A DNA stretch of 64,000 nt from Climacteris rufus (lineage: Eukaryota > Chordata > Aves > Passeriformes > Climacteridae), in assembly GCA_013398175.1 (NCBI GenBank), contig VZRZ01001081.1, forward strand, positions 124,611 to 188,610. Direction: 5' to 3'. A model generated the notes under the pieces. The model worked only from the letters and a program-made list of their open reading frames with translations, was not told the origin of the DNA and ran no database searches. Positions 41,051 to 53,211 of this stretch are shown one piece after another (the first letter of the stretch is position 1; each line of letters opens with the position of its first letter). The translations under genes and the position numbers were made by a program.

Positions 41051-41146
41051 CTGGAGAATGAAGTGGAGGGGAGCACATCAGAACAACACCTTGACCTTCA
41101 CGTACAGAGACAGCACTTCTTGTGCGACCGCTAAAATTCCCCAGAT
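41051..41146 (-). CDS. CNTN5: Contactin-5 exon: first strands of Ig domain 2
   Basis: This is a 96-bp coding exon holding two bases, 31 codons, then one base. It reads [19 protein letters not shown], then [12 protein letters not shown]. This is the hinge between Ig1 and Ig2 and the strand carrying the first Ig2 cysteine (LMC). The final G joins AG of the next exon to give Glu, restoring the family motif SPEIIYSW. The acceptor is TTCTTTTGATAG. The donor is CAG|GTACAG, which departs from GTRAGT at +4 and +5 and is probably weak. Like its downstream partner the exon is symmetric, phase 1-1, so the two exons together carry Ig2 as a phase 1-1 module. In contactin-4 the matching stretch reads NFKTRTRSTVSV, so the AVSVREGQG version points to contactin-5. 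The upstream exon encoding the end of Ig1 was not found in the remaining 22.8 kb. Confidence 0.9.
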
Positions 41147-44100
41147 CTATCAAAAGAACACAGCACTTTAGTTATATACCAAAGATTTTAAATTTTGTTG
41201 CTACTGTGACTTACATTTTATTTCCTCATGTAAAGCTGACTGTTCCTTTTTTCATACCTTAATCTATAATAGGAGTGCCTTAAAAATAAATCTATTTCCA
41301 TTATAAAAATTTCAATGTTGCATCAGCACTTCATTACTCTTTTTAGTGCAATTGCATACAATATCAAAGGAAAAGCACCAGACTATACATATATATGCCA
41401 TTTGAAAAAAAGACACTTAATAGTTCTTTTATTGCTTTTTGCCACATTCTGCTTTATTTTTTCCCCCAATTGAAGGGATTCATACACAGTGAAAAAAAGA
41501 AATACAAGTGAAGAGAGCACCTTGGCTGCCATCCAGACTGATGATGTTGCAGATGTCACCTGGACAGTGCACACAGCACATTGTGATGACAAGAAAGAAA
41601 AAAAAGCACATCTAAACAACAAATCTAAATCCAAGTCTACTCTATAGCACATTTACTCTTTCAAATATTTTCCTTATGATTTGTCTGGTGCCATAAGCCA
41701 AATCCAGTTGTAGGTAAATATAATTTCGCTCCAAAAGTTTCCATCCAGCAGGGCAGTAAGAAACATTCCACTTTTGGCACAAGAACTTTTGAATGAATTT
41801 GTAGGGCACTGCTATGAACAGTTCATTGTGATTATTTAAAGTCTCTCAACCAGAAGATCCTATTCCATTTACCACACTGAACACTGGACCTGGATTCACA
41901 TTTGGGATGGTTACTTATACTCTAATACATTTATCGGTAGCAAAGAGATATGGCAGTTCAGTTCTGCCATCAGACTGGTGTCTTCATCCATTCCTCAGTA
42001 CCAGTGCTGGTGTTTAAAACCTCTGTGCACTCAGGAGTTTTCTAGAAACATTTCTATCTGATGAGGATCAAAGTGAAGGGAGCAGAAATGAGACATCTTT
42101 GAAAAGGATGCAGAAACCTCAGCAAACACTAAATGAGGATCCAAGATACGAATAGATTGGTCCAGTGGGAGTTTCCCTCATTGACATTCATTGACCTGTA
42201 GCCATACCTCTTAATTTTTGCATACAGCCCAAGGTACTGGTATGAGCACCAAAGAGTTTGAACAGGTGAAACAGATTTATTCCTATCTTAACTGCAATCA
42301 GTTGGCAGTTCTCTGTCAGATGCTGAAATTCCACATCTCACTCCAGACCCAGTAGAGCATAAAAATGAAGTTCTATGATTTCGAAAACTAATATGCGTTG
42401 ATTTTTTTTTTCACTCTTTCATTTTTTTCACATTTCTAAAAGATGTTTTGGGGACAGGCAGAAGTCTATATTTTAAATGTATCTAAATTTGTGCCGTCTT
42501 TGGCCAAAATAAATTAGTGCTTTGATTTCAACAATAGGTGCCATGTTGGAATACACAAAAGGTATGTGGGTTCCAGTAGAATTTTAACAAAAAAATAGGG
42601 CTACATTACAAAACTGTGCAATTTTGCTAGTCAACAGATAATTAAAAATTTAAAAATTATATTGCATTTTTAAATAAACACACCATGGGTTATAATACAT
42701 TCTGGTGTAATTTCACTTAAAAGTGTCTCCTAATGCATGTTACCTGATGGTATGTTCTGCAGAAAAATTATTCTTATTTTATGTCCAGAAAGCAGTGGAC
42801 TGGTATATCCCTGCATAAAATGTTGTTTTGGATGGGAGAACATCTTGTAGTGGAAACGTTTCTTAGTTAAGTCCTCAGGTGATTAAATGCTATTTTCCAA
42901 TTAGCTATAGCAATCTTCAGATATTTCTTTTTCCATTTCCTTCCTTGAATATGCACTGTGATGGACAAATATACTTTTTTTCCCCACCAAATGTAAAACA
43001 AAAATATTCTTTCTTATTTTAAAATAAAAGTTCAGTGTATGACACAAGTTTCTATTTGTTCAAAACAATTAATTTCAAACTAGACGAGGAAAGTATCTAA
43101 GAGCTATGAATTTCAGCTCCTTTTGGCTATCTGTTGCTTCTGAATTGGGTTTCTTGTTAGCATACAGTGGAAAAAGGATTAACAGTTACAAAAGAAGGGA
43201 TTTAGCTGTAAAACACATACATGTAGAAAAGCTTAAAATGAAGGAAAGGTAAGGGATCATGCTTGCAGTTCCCCCACATTAAACTAAGGAGCCCAATATG
43301 GAAAAAAAAAATACGGGAAATTTAATTACTTTCTTGTAAATCTCAGCCATTTCATATTTCCCACACTGAAAAAAAAAAAAAAGGCAGTTACTAAAAATGT
43401 ATACAAACCCCTTTAATTTCACTTTAAGTTTCTAAAGAGGTAGATAATAAAAGAAAGGGTGGACACAGTCCAGCTTTAGAGGTGGGAACTCTAGAGGTGT
43501 AACCTCTTACACATCAGAGCAGACCATCAGTTCAGCATTCTTCTGTGGTATAAACCTGTAACATGTGTGACATGCCAGACAGGCCCACACAGAATGAGTC
43601 TGTCCTTCATCTTGTTATGATGTATACGGTTGACTGATAAGAAAATGCCTTCTTGTGCTCTGAGGGTGTTCATGTTTTCCCCTGAAAGATTAATTTAGTC
43701 TTATCTCAGTGTTAGTGGCAAAGATTATAACACCTACTATGTTATTTTCAGAGCAGTTCCTGGGGTTTAGCTACATAACTTCTATATCCTTTAACATAAG
43801 AAACAACCTTGACCACTTTGAAAAAATATACATAAATGCAGTCACCATGTCTAATATAACTTACTATTAACAATATATATGCAAAACATTCAAAAGACAT
43901 TTAGATGGAGTGTGTGTGTCAGGAGTAGCCCAATTTTTATTGCTAAAAAAGATTAAATTAAAATATTTTGTATAGTGTCATTAGTGTACAACCCGAGACA
44001 GGAGTTGTCTCCACTGTGAAAGGGAAATAGTAGGGAAATTCTAGCATTACTGAAGATGCCAGACATTAAATTCAATGGGTTTGCTGAAATGCTTTCTAGA

Positions 44101-46571
44101 TATCCTATCCACACTGGAAGTATAATTAGCTCAGTGCAGTATTTTGTCTTGGAGAGAAGTCATAAACCTGGGCAAACCATTCAGATATCTGATCCAAAAC
44201 AGCTGCTAGCTAGTGCAGCTGTCTCTGCAGTGGCTATTCCCATGATTTGGAAATGAGCTAAAGCATGGCTTTCTCTCAGCACACATACATATATATTGAT
44301 ATTCATTGTGGAAGAACAATACCACCACAAGAGTATCAGTTTAAATAAGACTCAACAGAAAAGGAAACACTTCTGCAGAAAGTTAAAGGAGTAACAGGAA
44401 ATAAATGAGAAAATTTTCAAGGCAGTAAAAGCAACCAAAAAGCTGTGCAGGTCTAGCAACAAAATAAATATCTGAATAGAAGACAAAATGTTCTGCCATT
44501 GACAGAAGGACTTGTACAAAAGTTGAAGCAGTTTTTATCACTTAATGGCCTTCCAATTGACCTTCACTGTAGTTTGCATTTTAGGTATGCACAGGAGTGA
44601 TCATTCATTCACTCTGTTCATTGGTTTGCTGCGGCTAGTGAGGGCAACAGGGAAGGGACAGCTTTTTGTGACCCAGACAAGAGTCCACAGATGACTGCTA
44701 TGAAATTAAGATCAAATTAAAAATGAAAAACAGATCTTGTTTTTATTGTAGGCAATTACAGCTTGGTAACCTAGCATGGAAGCTGTGGAAGGCTCTGAAC
44801 TTCATTATCAGTGACTTAAACCAGTCAATTTAGCTTTAAAGTAGAAATTAGATTGGTGCAGAACAATGTCCTCTGCCAGCTCACTTCTGTAAGTTTAAAC
44901 TATTTTATATGCAAATTTATTATGGAGTTTAAAATGGACATAATATGATATGTATTAAAATGTTTAAAGACATATCCTGTAGATAGCTAAAGATAAGTAT
45001 GAAGCAGGCAATATTCTTGCCAATAAGGTAAAAATAGCTCTGCACAAGGTAAGATTCTTCGGTCAGGCCAAGGACAATCTTATTTACTGCATTGTCACTA
45101 AGAGAGGGTAGCCTTCCTCTCCTTGTATTTGAAAGACAGGACTAAGAAATAGACCTTGAGCTGGAATTGTTGCTCTTTAAAAAAGGTAAGATTTACAGGG
45201 AAAAGAATTCCATTAAAATATGTTTTTCAAAATCCCATTATAACCTAAATCAAAAACATGGTTTGACAGCACACTCTAAACAATGGAAGATATGAATGTT
45301 CGGTTTAATAGCCCACAAACACAAGCTATAGAAGAACAAAACACGGGTATTGAAAAGATATCATGTGTGATTGTATAGGGAAATTTTACATTGGATGAAT
45401 TAAATACAATACTCACAGAGTATCCAAATGTCCAAGGAAATTAATAGGTAATTTTGTATTGACATACACTTATTTTCTAGGAATACTGGATTAAATACGT
45501 AGAGCTGTATTATTAGAGTCACTCATTGGATGTAAGAATAACTTTAAACATTGAAATAATTAACTAGAAAAAGTGGGAAAAGAAACTCAGACAAAAAGAT
45601 TTCTAACATGACAGAAACATCATCTCACCACTGATAATGTGAAAAGCATACATCTTGAACTTTCAAAAATCACATTACCATACAACTTTTAGGTGACAAA
45701 ATACGGGCAAGATTCAAACACTTTGGAATGTATCATGCTTAGTATCATTGCTACTATTATTATTTATTACCAGGGAGATTTTTTATCTTCCATTAATCAT
45801 CAGACTGACATGATGCGAAAGAAGTGATTTTTTTTCACGAAGAATTTACTATGCAAAAACAGAAATAGAGTATAAAGAAGCAATTATATACTTCAAGCTT
45901 ATATGACAGCAACCTTTTGTCTCTGTACATCTGCAGAGCCACTGAAGGGTTTTATGGAAAGGGGTCATTATACAGATGTTTTCAGGGGATGCCAACAAAA
46001 GGTGACCAGGAGCTCAGGAGAATGCTTAAAGGTTCCTCTCTGAATATGTGAAAGACAGAGAAAAGAGACACAAGATACTGTACTTATATTTAGACCAACA
46101 TCTTCCAGAATCTGTCTCAGATACTACATGATTTTTTTTTCTCAGAAAAAAAATAAGAAATCTTTAAGGGATCTTTAAATAATGCTGCTCCTTGGATGTG
46201 TTCTTGCAAAAAAAACACCCTTTTTTTTTTTTTTCTATCATGCTGTCAGCATGAACTATTGGTTTATTAGCCCTGAACTAAATTTTCACTAGGAAATGCA
46301 GGGAAATAATCAACTAAAGGAACATTTTTTTCTATCCTTGATGCCATATTTTTAATTATATAATTTTTATAAATGAAAAAATGTTTCAAAATACCTTGTC
46401 TACTCTTTATTGTTCTTCAAAATCATCTATGTCTGTCTGTTTTATCATGTAAGTAGAGAACATTTCTTTGCATTTTCTACGTTTCCTATCACAGTGAAGT
46501 CATGAATCCATAAATGTGACTAATACATGTTACCACAATACAATATATTAGAGTAATATTAACTATGCTAG

Positions 46572-47045
46572 TGTCCTGCTTATGTCTGAGATAGAGTTAA
46601 TTTTCTTCTTGGTAGCTGGTGCAATGCTGTGTTTCAGATTTATGTGAATAGTGTTGACACCATACTGATGTGCTGGTTGTTGCTGAGCAGTGATTATCCA
46701 AAATCAAGGACTTCTCAGTGCTTTGTGCTCTGCCAGTGAGGAGGTGCATGAGAATTTGGGAGGGAGCATGGCCAGGACTGCTGACTCAAACTGGCCAGAG
46801 GGATATTCCATACCACAGAGCATCATGCTCGGTATCTAAACAGGGGAGTTGGCTGGGAGGCACCAATCGCTGCTGAGGGGCAGGCTGGGCATTGGTCAGT
46901 GGGTGGTAAAGAACTGCCTTGTGCATCACTTGTTTCTCCTGGGTTTTAATCCTCTCTCTCTCTTTTAGTTGTCTCCCATTTAATTACAATTAGTACTATT
47001 GCTGTTACTATTAAAAGTATTATTGTTGTTATTCCTCTCACTATA
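46572..47045 (+). mobile_element. ERVL-type solo LTR
   Basis: The sequence begins TGTCCTGCTTATG and continues 'gagatagagttaattttctt', 'gtagctggtgcaatgctgtg', 'gtcaaggacttctcag'-like wording, 'actggccagagggatattcc' and 'ataccacagagcatcatgct'. A TATC(T)AAAC box and 'gttggctgggaggcaccaat' follow, then a tail rich in ATT units. This matches a common bird LTR in my memory. The canonical 3' end is missing or decayed after about 47045. No internal retroviral sequence is seen. Confidence 0.75.
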
Positions 47046-48748
47046 CTTTATTTCTATTGATAATATATATAAATATTTCCTAAATTAATTTATAAAATCT
47101 TGCATGAAATATATTATAATAGTTTTTTCTTTTTATTTTTCTTTCCCACATTAAATGACTTATATTAATTAATTATTATTTATTAGAAAATTTTAACTCT
47201 TTATAAAAGACAAAAATAGACTTTTCGCCTATTTTCTATGGCATACTTGTTAAAAGGAAATACTACATTTCAATTAAAAAATATTAACAACTTGTGATCC
47301 TACACGGTTTTTTTATAAATTATGAATTGATATTCTTCTTCCACTGTTTTGTCTTGTCATTTTTTCTGTAACAAATTTTTTAATGGAAGGGTACCCCAGG
47401 ATGGTTAAGGGAATTCAGATACTGCCCATCCTTTTCTTCACTGGGAAATGGGATCTGTACTGAGGGAATTTTTCTACTCCAAATATGAAGAATTTTTTGT
47501 TTTGTTACACCTAGTTTAATAGCATCAATTAATACCATCAGAATCATCAATAAAGCTTAATTCTTCCCAGAGTCTTGAAGAAGAAAGGAAACTCATAGGT
47601 ACCAAAATCTCCCTGAACTTCAGTAGAATTTCTGCATTCATAAATCCTGAAGTACTGGATCAAAATGAATTAGAAGAAATATTTACATACAGAATAAAAT
47701 AAGAAGATTATGTTGAATATTATAGAACTGCTATATGATTCAACTTGGCATGTTAATTGCACAATAACTAGGATGTTTGTGGTTACAGTTGTTGATGGTT
47801 ATAATTAATTAGTTACACTCATTCTGTGTCTGTCAGGTTTCATCTCTTCTTACAAGAATTCTTTCAGCGTGCTTCTCGGCTGTCTTTCGTGTCTGCATAC
47901 TGCATAAGGCAAAACACAAAATCATGTGGAAATACTATAGTTAAGCATTTTTCACCCTTTCATTTGGATCCCGATCTGTCATTTAGAAGCAACAACTAAA
48001 ACCAACCAAACAAACAACAAATCTTAAGCTACAATTCAAAGCTTTTCAAATAGAGATGCCACCATTTAATCACCAAATTAAAGTGGACCAATAAATCATA
48101 CTACTTCCAGAGCTTCTGAGCAAATAGATAGTTTCACTTGGGTAATATATATGATGCATTTTTTTGGGTAAATACACTGTTTTACATAATGTTATCTGCA
48201 TGTTGAGAAACATACATTTCTATTTGCAACTTTTTCCATAGAACTTCCTAGCACTGAGTGATATACTAATCTGTACAAATTCTGTATACATAATACTTAT
48301 AATTGTACTGTCTCATTTTTTTCCTTTCTACTTATGAGTCTTCCTTCCCTTTTTGTTGTTTGCTCTTTTTTCAATTAAATTAATTCCAACCATTCAAGGA
48401 TATATTGAGAACACCGTTCCATTTTTTTGTAAGTTTCTTCAACAGGATATGACTTTTCCTTCCTTTAATTAGTGACTAAAGATCACAGCGAGTCTGGATT
48501 TTTGAAGATTAAGCATGGAATGACTATCACAGTACAGTTTCTTATAATATGACTTAATATGAAATTGACAGTGACTAATATCCTCCATATAGTTTATTGG
48601 AAAATCTCTGTATAAGTGTTGTGGTTCACAGGAGGCTCCAACAATAATACAGAGGAGAAAACCTTATTCTCTGAGTGAACAAGCCATTAAGGATGATTTA
48701 TTCTTTATTTCATTCACACTAGAAAGTAAAATATTTCTTGTATATATG

Positions 48749-48765
48749 TTTATTTATTTATTTAT
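48749..48765. repeat. TTTA microsatellite
   Basis: About four units of a TTTA tetranucleotide repeat. Confidence 0.85.
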
Positions 48766-49971
48766 ATAACTTTAATTCATTAATTCCTGTCCTAAAATAA
48801 CATAATGGCTTCACTTCCACATGTTCAGAAACATATGGAAAACCTTTAGTCTCAAGGATTCTTTCTCTTACAGCTCTGAAGTTCCAAATCTGGCTTTGCC
48901 AAAGCTGGAATTTATCAGAAGAAAGGGTATAAAAGGCTTAAGAAATTAAATTCTTCTCATGAGGAACAGGTGACAAACGAAGTAAGCTTTCTCAGGTTCA
49001 GAAGTGATGGCACTGAGCTTATCTAAATTAAAAACTTTGCAACTTCCACAGTGTCTGTATTTGAGCCTATCTTGCTGGAGTGTTGTAAGCAAAGAATCTT
49101 CAGAAAATAAAAGCAAAGCCTGACCTCCCAGAGTCCCTGTTATGAAGATAGCATGTAAGATATTTGACAATGTTTAAGTTGGTTTTTTTTTTCCTGACTC
49201 TTTCATATTTTGCATTTCCAATGTTATTATATGCATGAACTAGGACAAATATAATATCTGAGAAGTGCTGTTCAGACCTAAGCTTTGGAGAATGATAGTT
49301 CAGGTTTCAGTCACAGCAGAAAGTTTGTAGACACCATTTCCATGATGGATGACATACCAAATTCTGACTCCGGTCTAGACAAGTCATTTCACAGGGCTGC
49401 CTTTTCACTAGACTAATGTGTATAAATGCCTCCATACTTGACTTTTGCTCTGTCATAAAGAAAAAAAGAAGGTCATAATCTCCCAGAAATAATTTATTTG
49501 ATCTTCTCTAAGACTTGTCTTGCCCAGCATGACCTACAAGTCAATTGTGACAAGATAACTAACTGTTTGGGCACATCCAAGGAGTAAATCTGGAAGGCCT
49601 GGGTCTTAGCTGAATAGCTCGACTGGAAATGAAGGCCTTACAAACAGAGTGTTTCCTAGATAGCAGTTTGTTACATATAATGTTAGGTAATGTTTCTGAT
49701 AAGGCAGTTTGCATTGAAGTATATTATTCCGCTTAATATCAAGGTGATAGCAGTCACTGCAAATCACACTTTAGGATATGAGCGTGCAATTGAACAACTA
49801 AGAGTCATTAAAGATAAATAAATTGTCACTAGTCATCTGAGCAACTATAAATTACCACCTATGTACTTTGATCTTTTCAATTTGTAATCTAGAACATGTC
49901 AATTAATAGCCCTGTGAAGGTGGTCTGAACATTCTTTCAAGGATCTAATAATTTGCAAATGAATTGGACAC

Positions 49972-49990
49972 TATTTATTTATTTATTTTT
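49972..49990. repeat. TTTA microsatellite
   Basis: About four units of a TTTA repeat ending in a T run. Confidence 0.85.
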
Positions 49991-52900
49991 CTTATCAGAA
50001 AAGTTAAACCTTCTTAATATTTTTCATAATTTCATGAAAACTTGGCTAAAGAAGTTCCAAATTATTTCTAAAAGGCATTAACTTCTCCCATGCCTCTCTT
50101 TTTATTCTAATGTTATTCTTCTGTCACTTATTTTTTAAATCTTCACATACTAGTGTCAGAGAGCTTGCATAGAATGAAGCATTTATCCTCCCCTCCCCCA
50201 GTAGTATTATGCAGACTGCCATGTAGTGACAAGGTTGCACAAGATGTAAGCGTAGTCTTTGCTTTAGGAATATACATCAGGTATCAATCCCTCAGCAGTT
50301 CATCTGGTCTTTTAAACTCCTTTGCCATTTGTCACAATTATATATTATCACCCACTGATCAATAGAAATAAAAGTAAAATATGTTTCCTGAACTATTTCA
50401 GTTAGACACTTCATATGGATTGATTTCTTTAAGTAATCTAATAATTGGTTCTCTTTTTAACTGACCTTCCTAGGGTAAAGCAAATTTCTGTCAAGTATGT
50501 CCCAGCTGTAACTTTTTTTTAATGACTTTTGATTATGAAACTAAGTACAAAGCTGTGAAGGCTTTTGGTTTTGAAGTCATGGGTAACTTGGTAGCATTAC
50601 TAATGCAGTGGCGAAGAATGGCAGGACAGCTTCTTTTCTCATATGTACTGCTGACCCTGTAATGTACAAGAGAGTACCAAATGCTAGATCATGTTATCTA
50701 GCCCTGCAGCCATTCCTAACCATAGTAATACACAATGCTTAAAAAAAAACCCAAAAAAAATAAAGCAGAACAGAAAACCCTGGACAGATATTTCCATTCA
50801 AGTTAACTGACCTTGCACACAGGACAGGTCTGGGCATCCTACCAAGGAACCATACTTCTTTCTACATTAATAGTAATGAATTACACAGCATTTGTAAGCG
50901 TTAAAGTTATGATTGACCATAAACAGAGGTCTATATTTAGACAAAGCATTGCCTCACAGAAAGCACTAGTCGCTGTGGTACAGGTATTGAGTAGTGTGGG
51001 TAAAACAAACCACTGAGACGTTAAAAAAAGGGGAAAAATATGAATTTAAGGCTGAAGACTTAAGCCCTGAATACCCTAATTCTCCATGTAATAGGATAAC
51101 TTCTGTCAGAGTAATCAGACCTGTAGTACTGGCCTAGTAGGAAGGTACCATAAAGGAATTGTAATAGGTATTTAGAGAGAGTCGGACATAAAAGAGGATA
51201 TGTGGGGAAATTGTTAAAAGGGTCTAGCAATTTTAAACATATGATGTACTTTTGGTAGAACGGAGTAAATACATAATATGTTTTTACCATCAAGAAAAGA
51301 ATCTAAGCTTCTGTATTGAATATATTGTATGAAGGAATAAAAAATTCAATTCAGGAAAACAAAAGGAGCAGTGTGTTGAAAAAACAATGTCTAGATTTTA
51401 TACTTAAGTAGACCAAATAATTAGAGACTGTGGAATGAACACTATGAAAGAGACTCTCCAGTTTTTAATATTATGAATTTATATAAAGAATTAATTGGAT
51501 ATTAATGAATATCAAAAGGAAAATCAGGGAAACAAGATCCAGAGATTAAGTAGTTACGGAACAACAGTTTTTGCAGTAGTGTTGGCAGATAGTCATTGAA
51601 TAGCTTAGGACAAACAGATCCATAACCTCAGATGTGCTGAAAAAATTGTTCCTGAATATGGTATTAATTTACAAAGGCTCAAACACAGCTGAAGAGTTTT
51701 ACTACCAAAAAAATGATACATGAAATTTTGTGTATATGTGTCTGGAATATTTCAGGAGTAAAAGCTTACTCATACCTGTCAGGTTCTAGATGGTTAACAT
51801 TATACATGATAAAAGTAGTTTGTTCTCCCCAACTCCAGTGAGAGTTGTAGTTGTTTTTAGCAAAAAGTGCTGAGATTTTGCTGTCTGAAAATCAGGTCCT
51901 TTGAAAACTTCTCTGTCACATGAGTATATGTTGTTCTTATGCCACACTTGTCAAAAGAGGTTGACAAATCTGAAAGGCTTTAGAGAAAAGTTATGAGATT
52001 AATTTGCATAACAGAAAACATCTTACAGTGATAAATGCCTAAATCTAAAAAAAAAAAATCTGATGGAGTTAAAGGTGAGAAAAAGAAAAAGCGTTTCCCA
52101 TAATTTTTTTTTTTTTAAGAAAATATTAGAGCTTCTGAATCAGTCTCCTAGTGAGTTTAACTGATCCTACAAAGAAACTTTACATGATAGTCCACTCCTG
52201 GCAGTGAACTCCTTGAACTCAACTGATTTAAATATGTGCATAAATGTTTGCATACAGTGGAATATGATTATTAACATAAATTTTATGCATAAATTATTTA
52301 CTCAAAAAAGATTATCAGACTAAGATATACTCTTAGAAAAAGTAAATAATAAAAAAATTGAAGGCTTTTCAGTCATGTGTGGGACAACATAGAAAAATGG
52401 TACCAGATTACTGCAGTGTTATCACTTTTATAATGATTGATGAAATCTCTTTTGGAGGACTGACAATTAAGGAGATGATACCTAAACACCTGGGGAGAAT
52501 TGCATCCATGCTATCAATGTAATTTAGCATAAGCTATTTTGTCTAATTCATTGCAACCCATGGTACATGTTTCACACTCTGAGGACATGAATGGGGTTTT
52601 TATCAGTGTAAATACAAATTATTGACAAGAACAACCTCAGCGGTAGTATACATTAATTTTATCCAAGTCAATTATTACTAGATATTATACGTTTCCAATT
52701 AACAATAGAAGAATAGATTGTAGATTAAAATTAACTGTAATTAAGCTTATTACAGATAAAAACATCATGTTAGAGTATTTAGACTTACTGATTCAGATAG
52801 TCATATCATAAATATCTACAGTCTACCAAATTTGAATAAAATATAAGCAAACCTAAAATGAGTGGGATAGTGACTAATTATTGGTGACTAGCAATTTAGG

Positions 52901-53190
52901 TGGTTCTGGCATAATTATATTTAGAGGTAACACTATGATGTTAATGCTAAAAAAACTTTTTAAAAATTGATTTTTACACAGATTATTTTGAATAAAATGA
53001 AAAAGAAATCTTAAATTATTATCCCTATTATTTGAGCTTAATTTTTTTCTTAGAATGAGTTATTTCCTTCTAACACTTTACCACAAAAGCACAGTTGCCT
53101 TACAGCTACATCCAAGCCAGTTGTCCTAGTCTTCCTTTCAAGGCAATGCAGAGGAATAGACACTTCAAAGGCCTGATTTGTTTCACCTAT

Positions 53191-53211
53191 TTCATGTCAA
53201 TTTGACATGAA
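53191..53211. repeat. Perfect 21-bp palindrome
   Basis: TTCATGTCAA, one central T, then TTGACATGAA form a perfect inverted repeat with 10-bp arms. No transposon ends are visible around it. Confidence 0.9.

Noticed and set aside
41383..41652. Minus-strand open frame (89 codons) just upstream of the Ig2 exon, with AG/GT-flanked inner segment
   Set aside because: The translation has no contactin or Ig features, and the preceding contactin exon should end in phase 1 with an Ig1 Y-x-C motif, which is absent.
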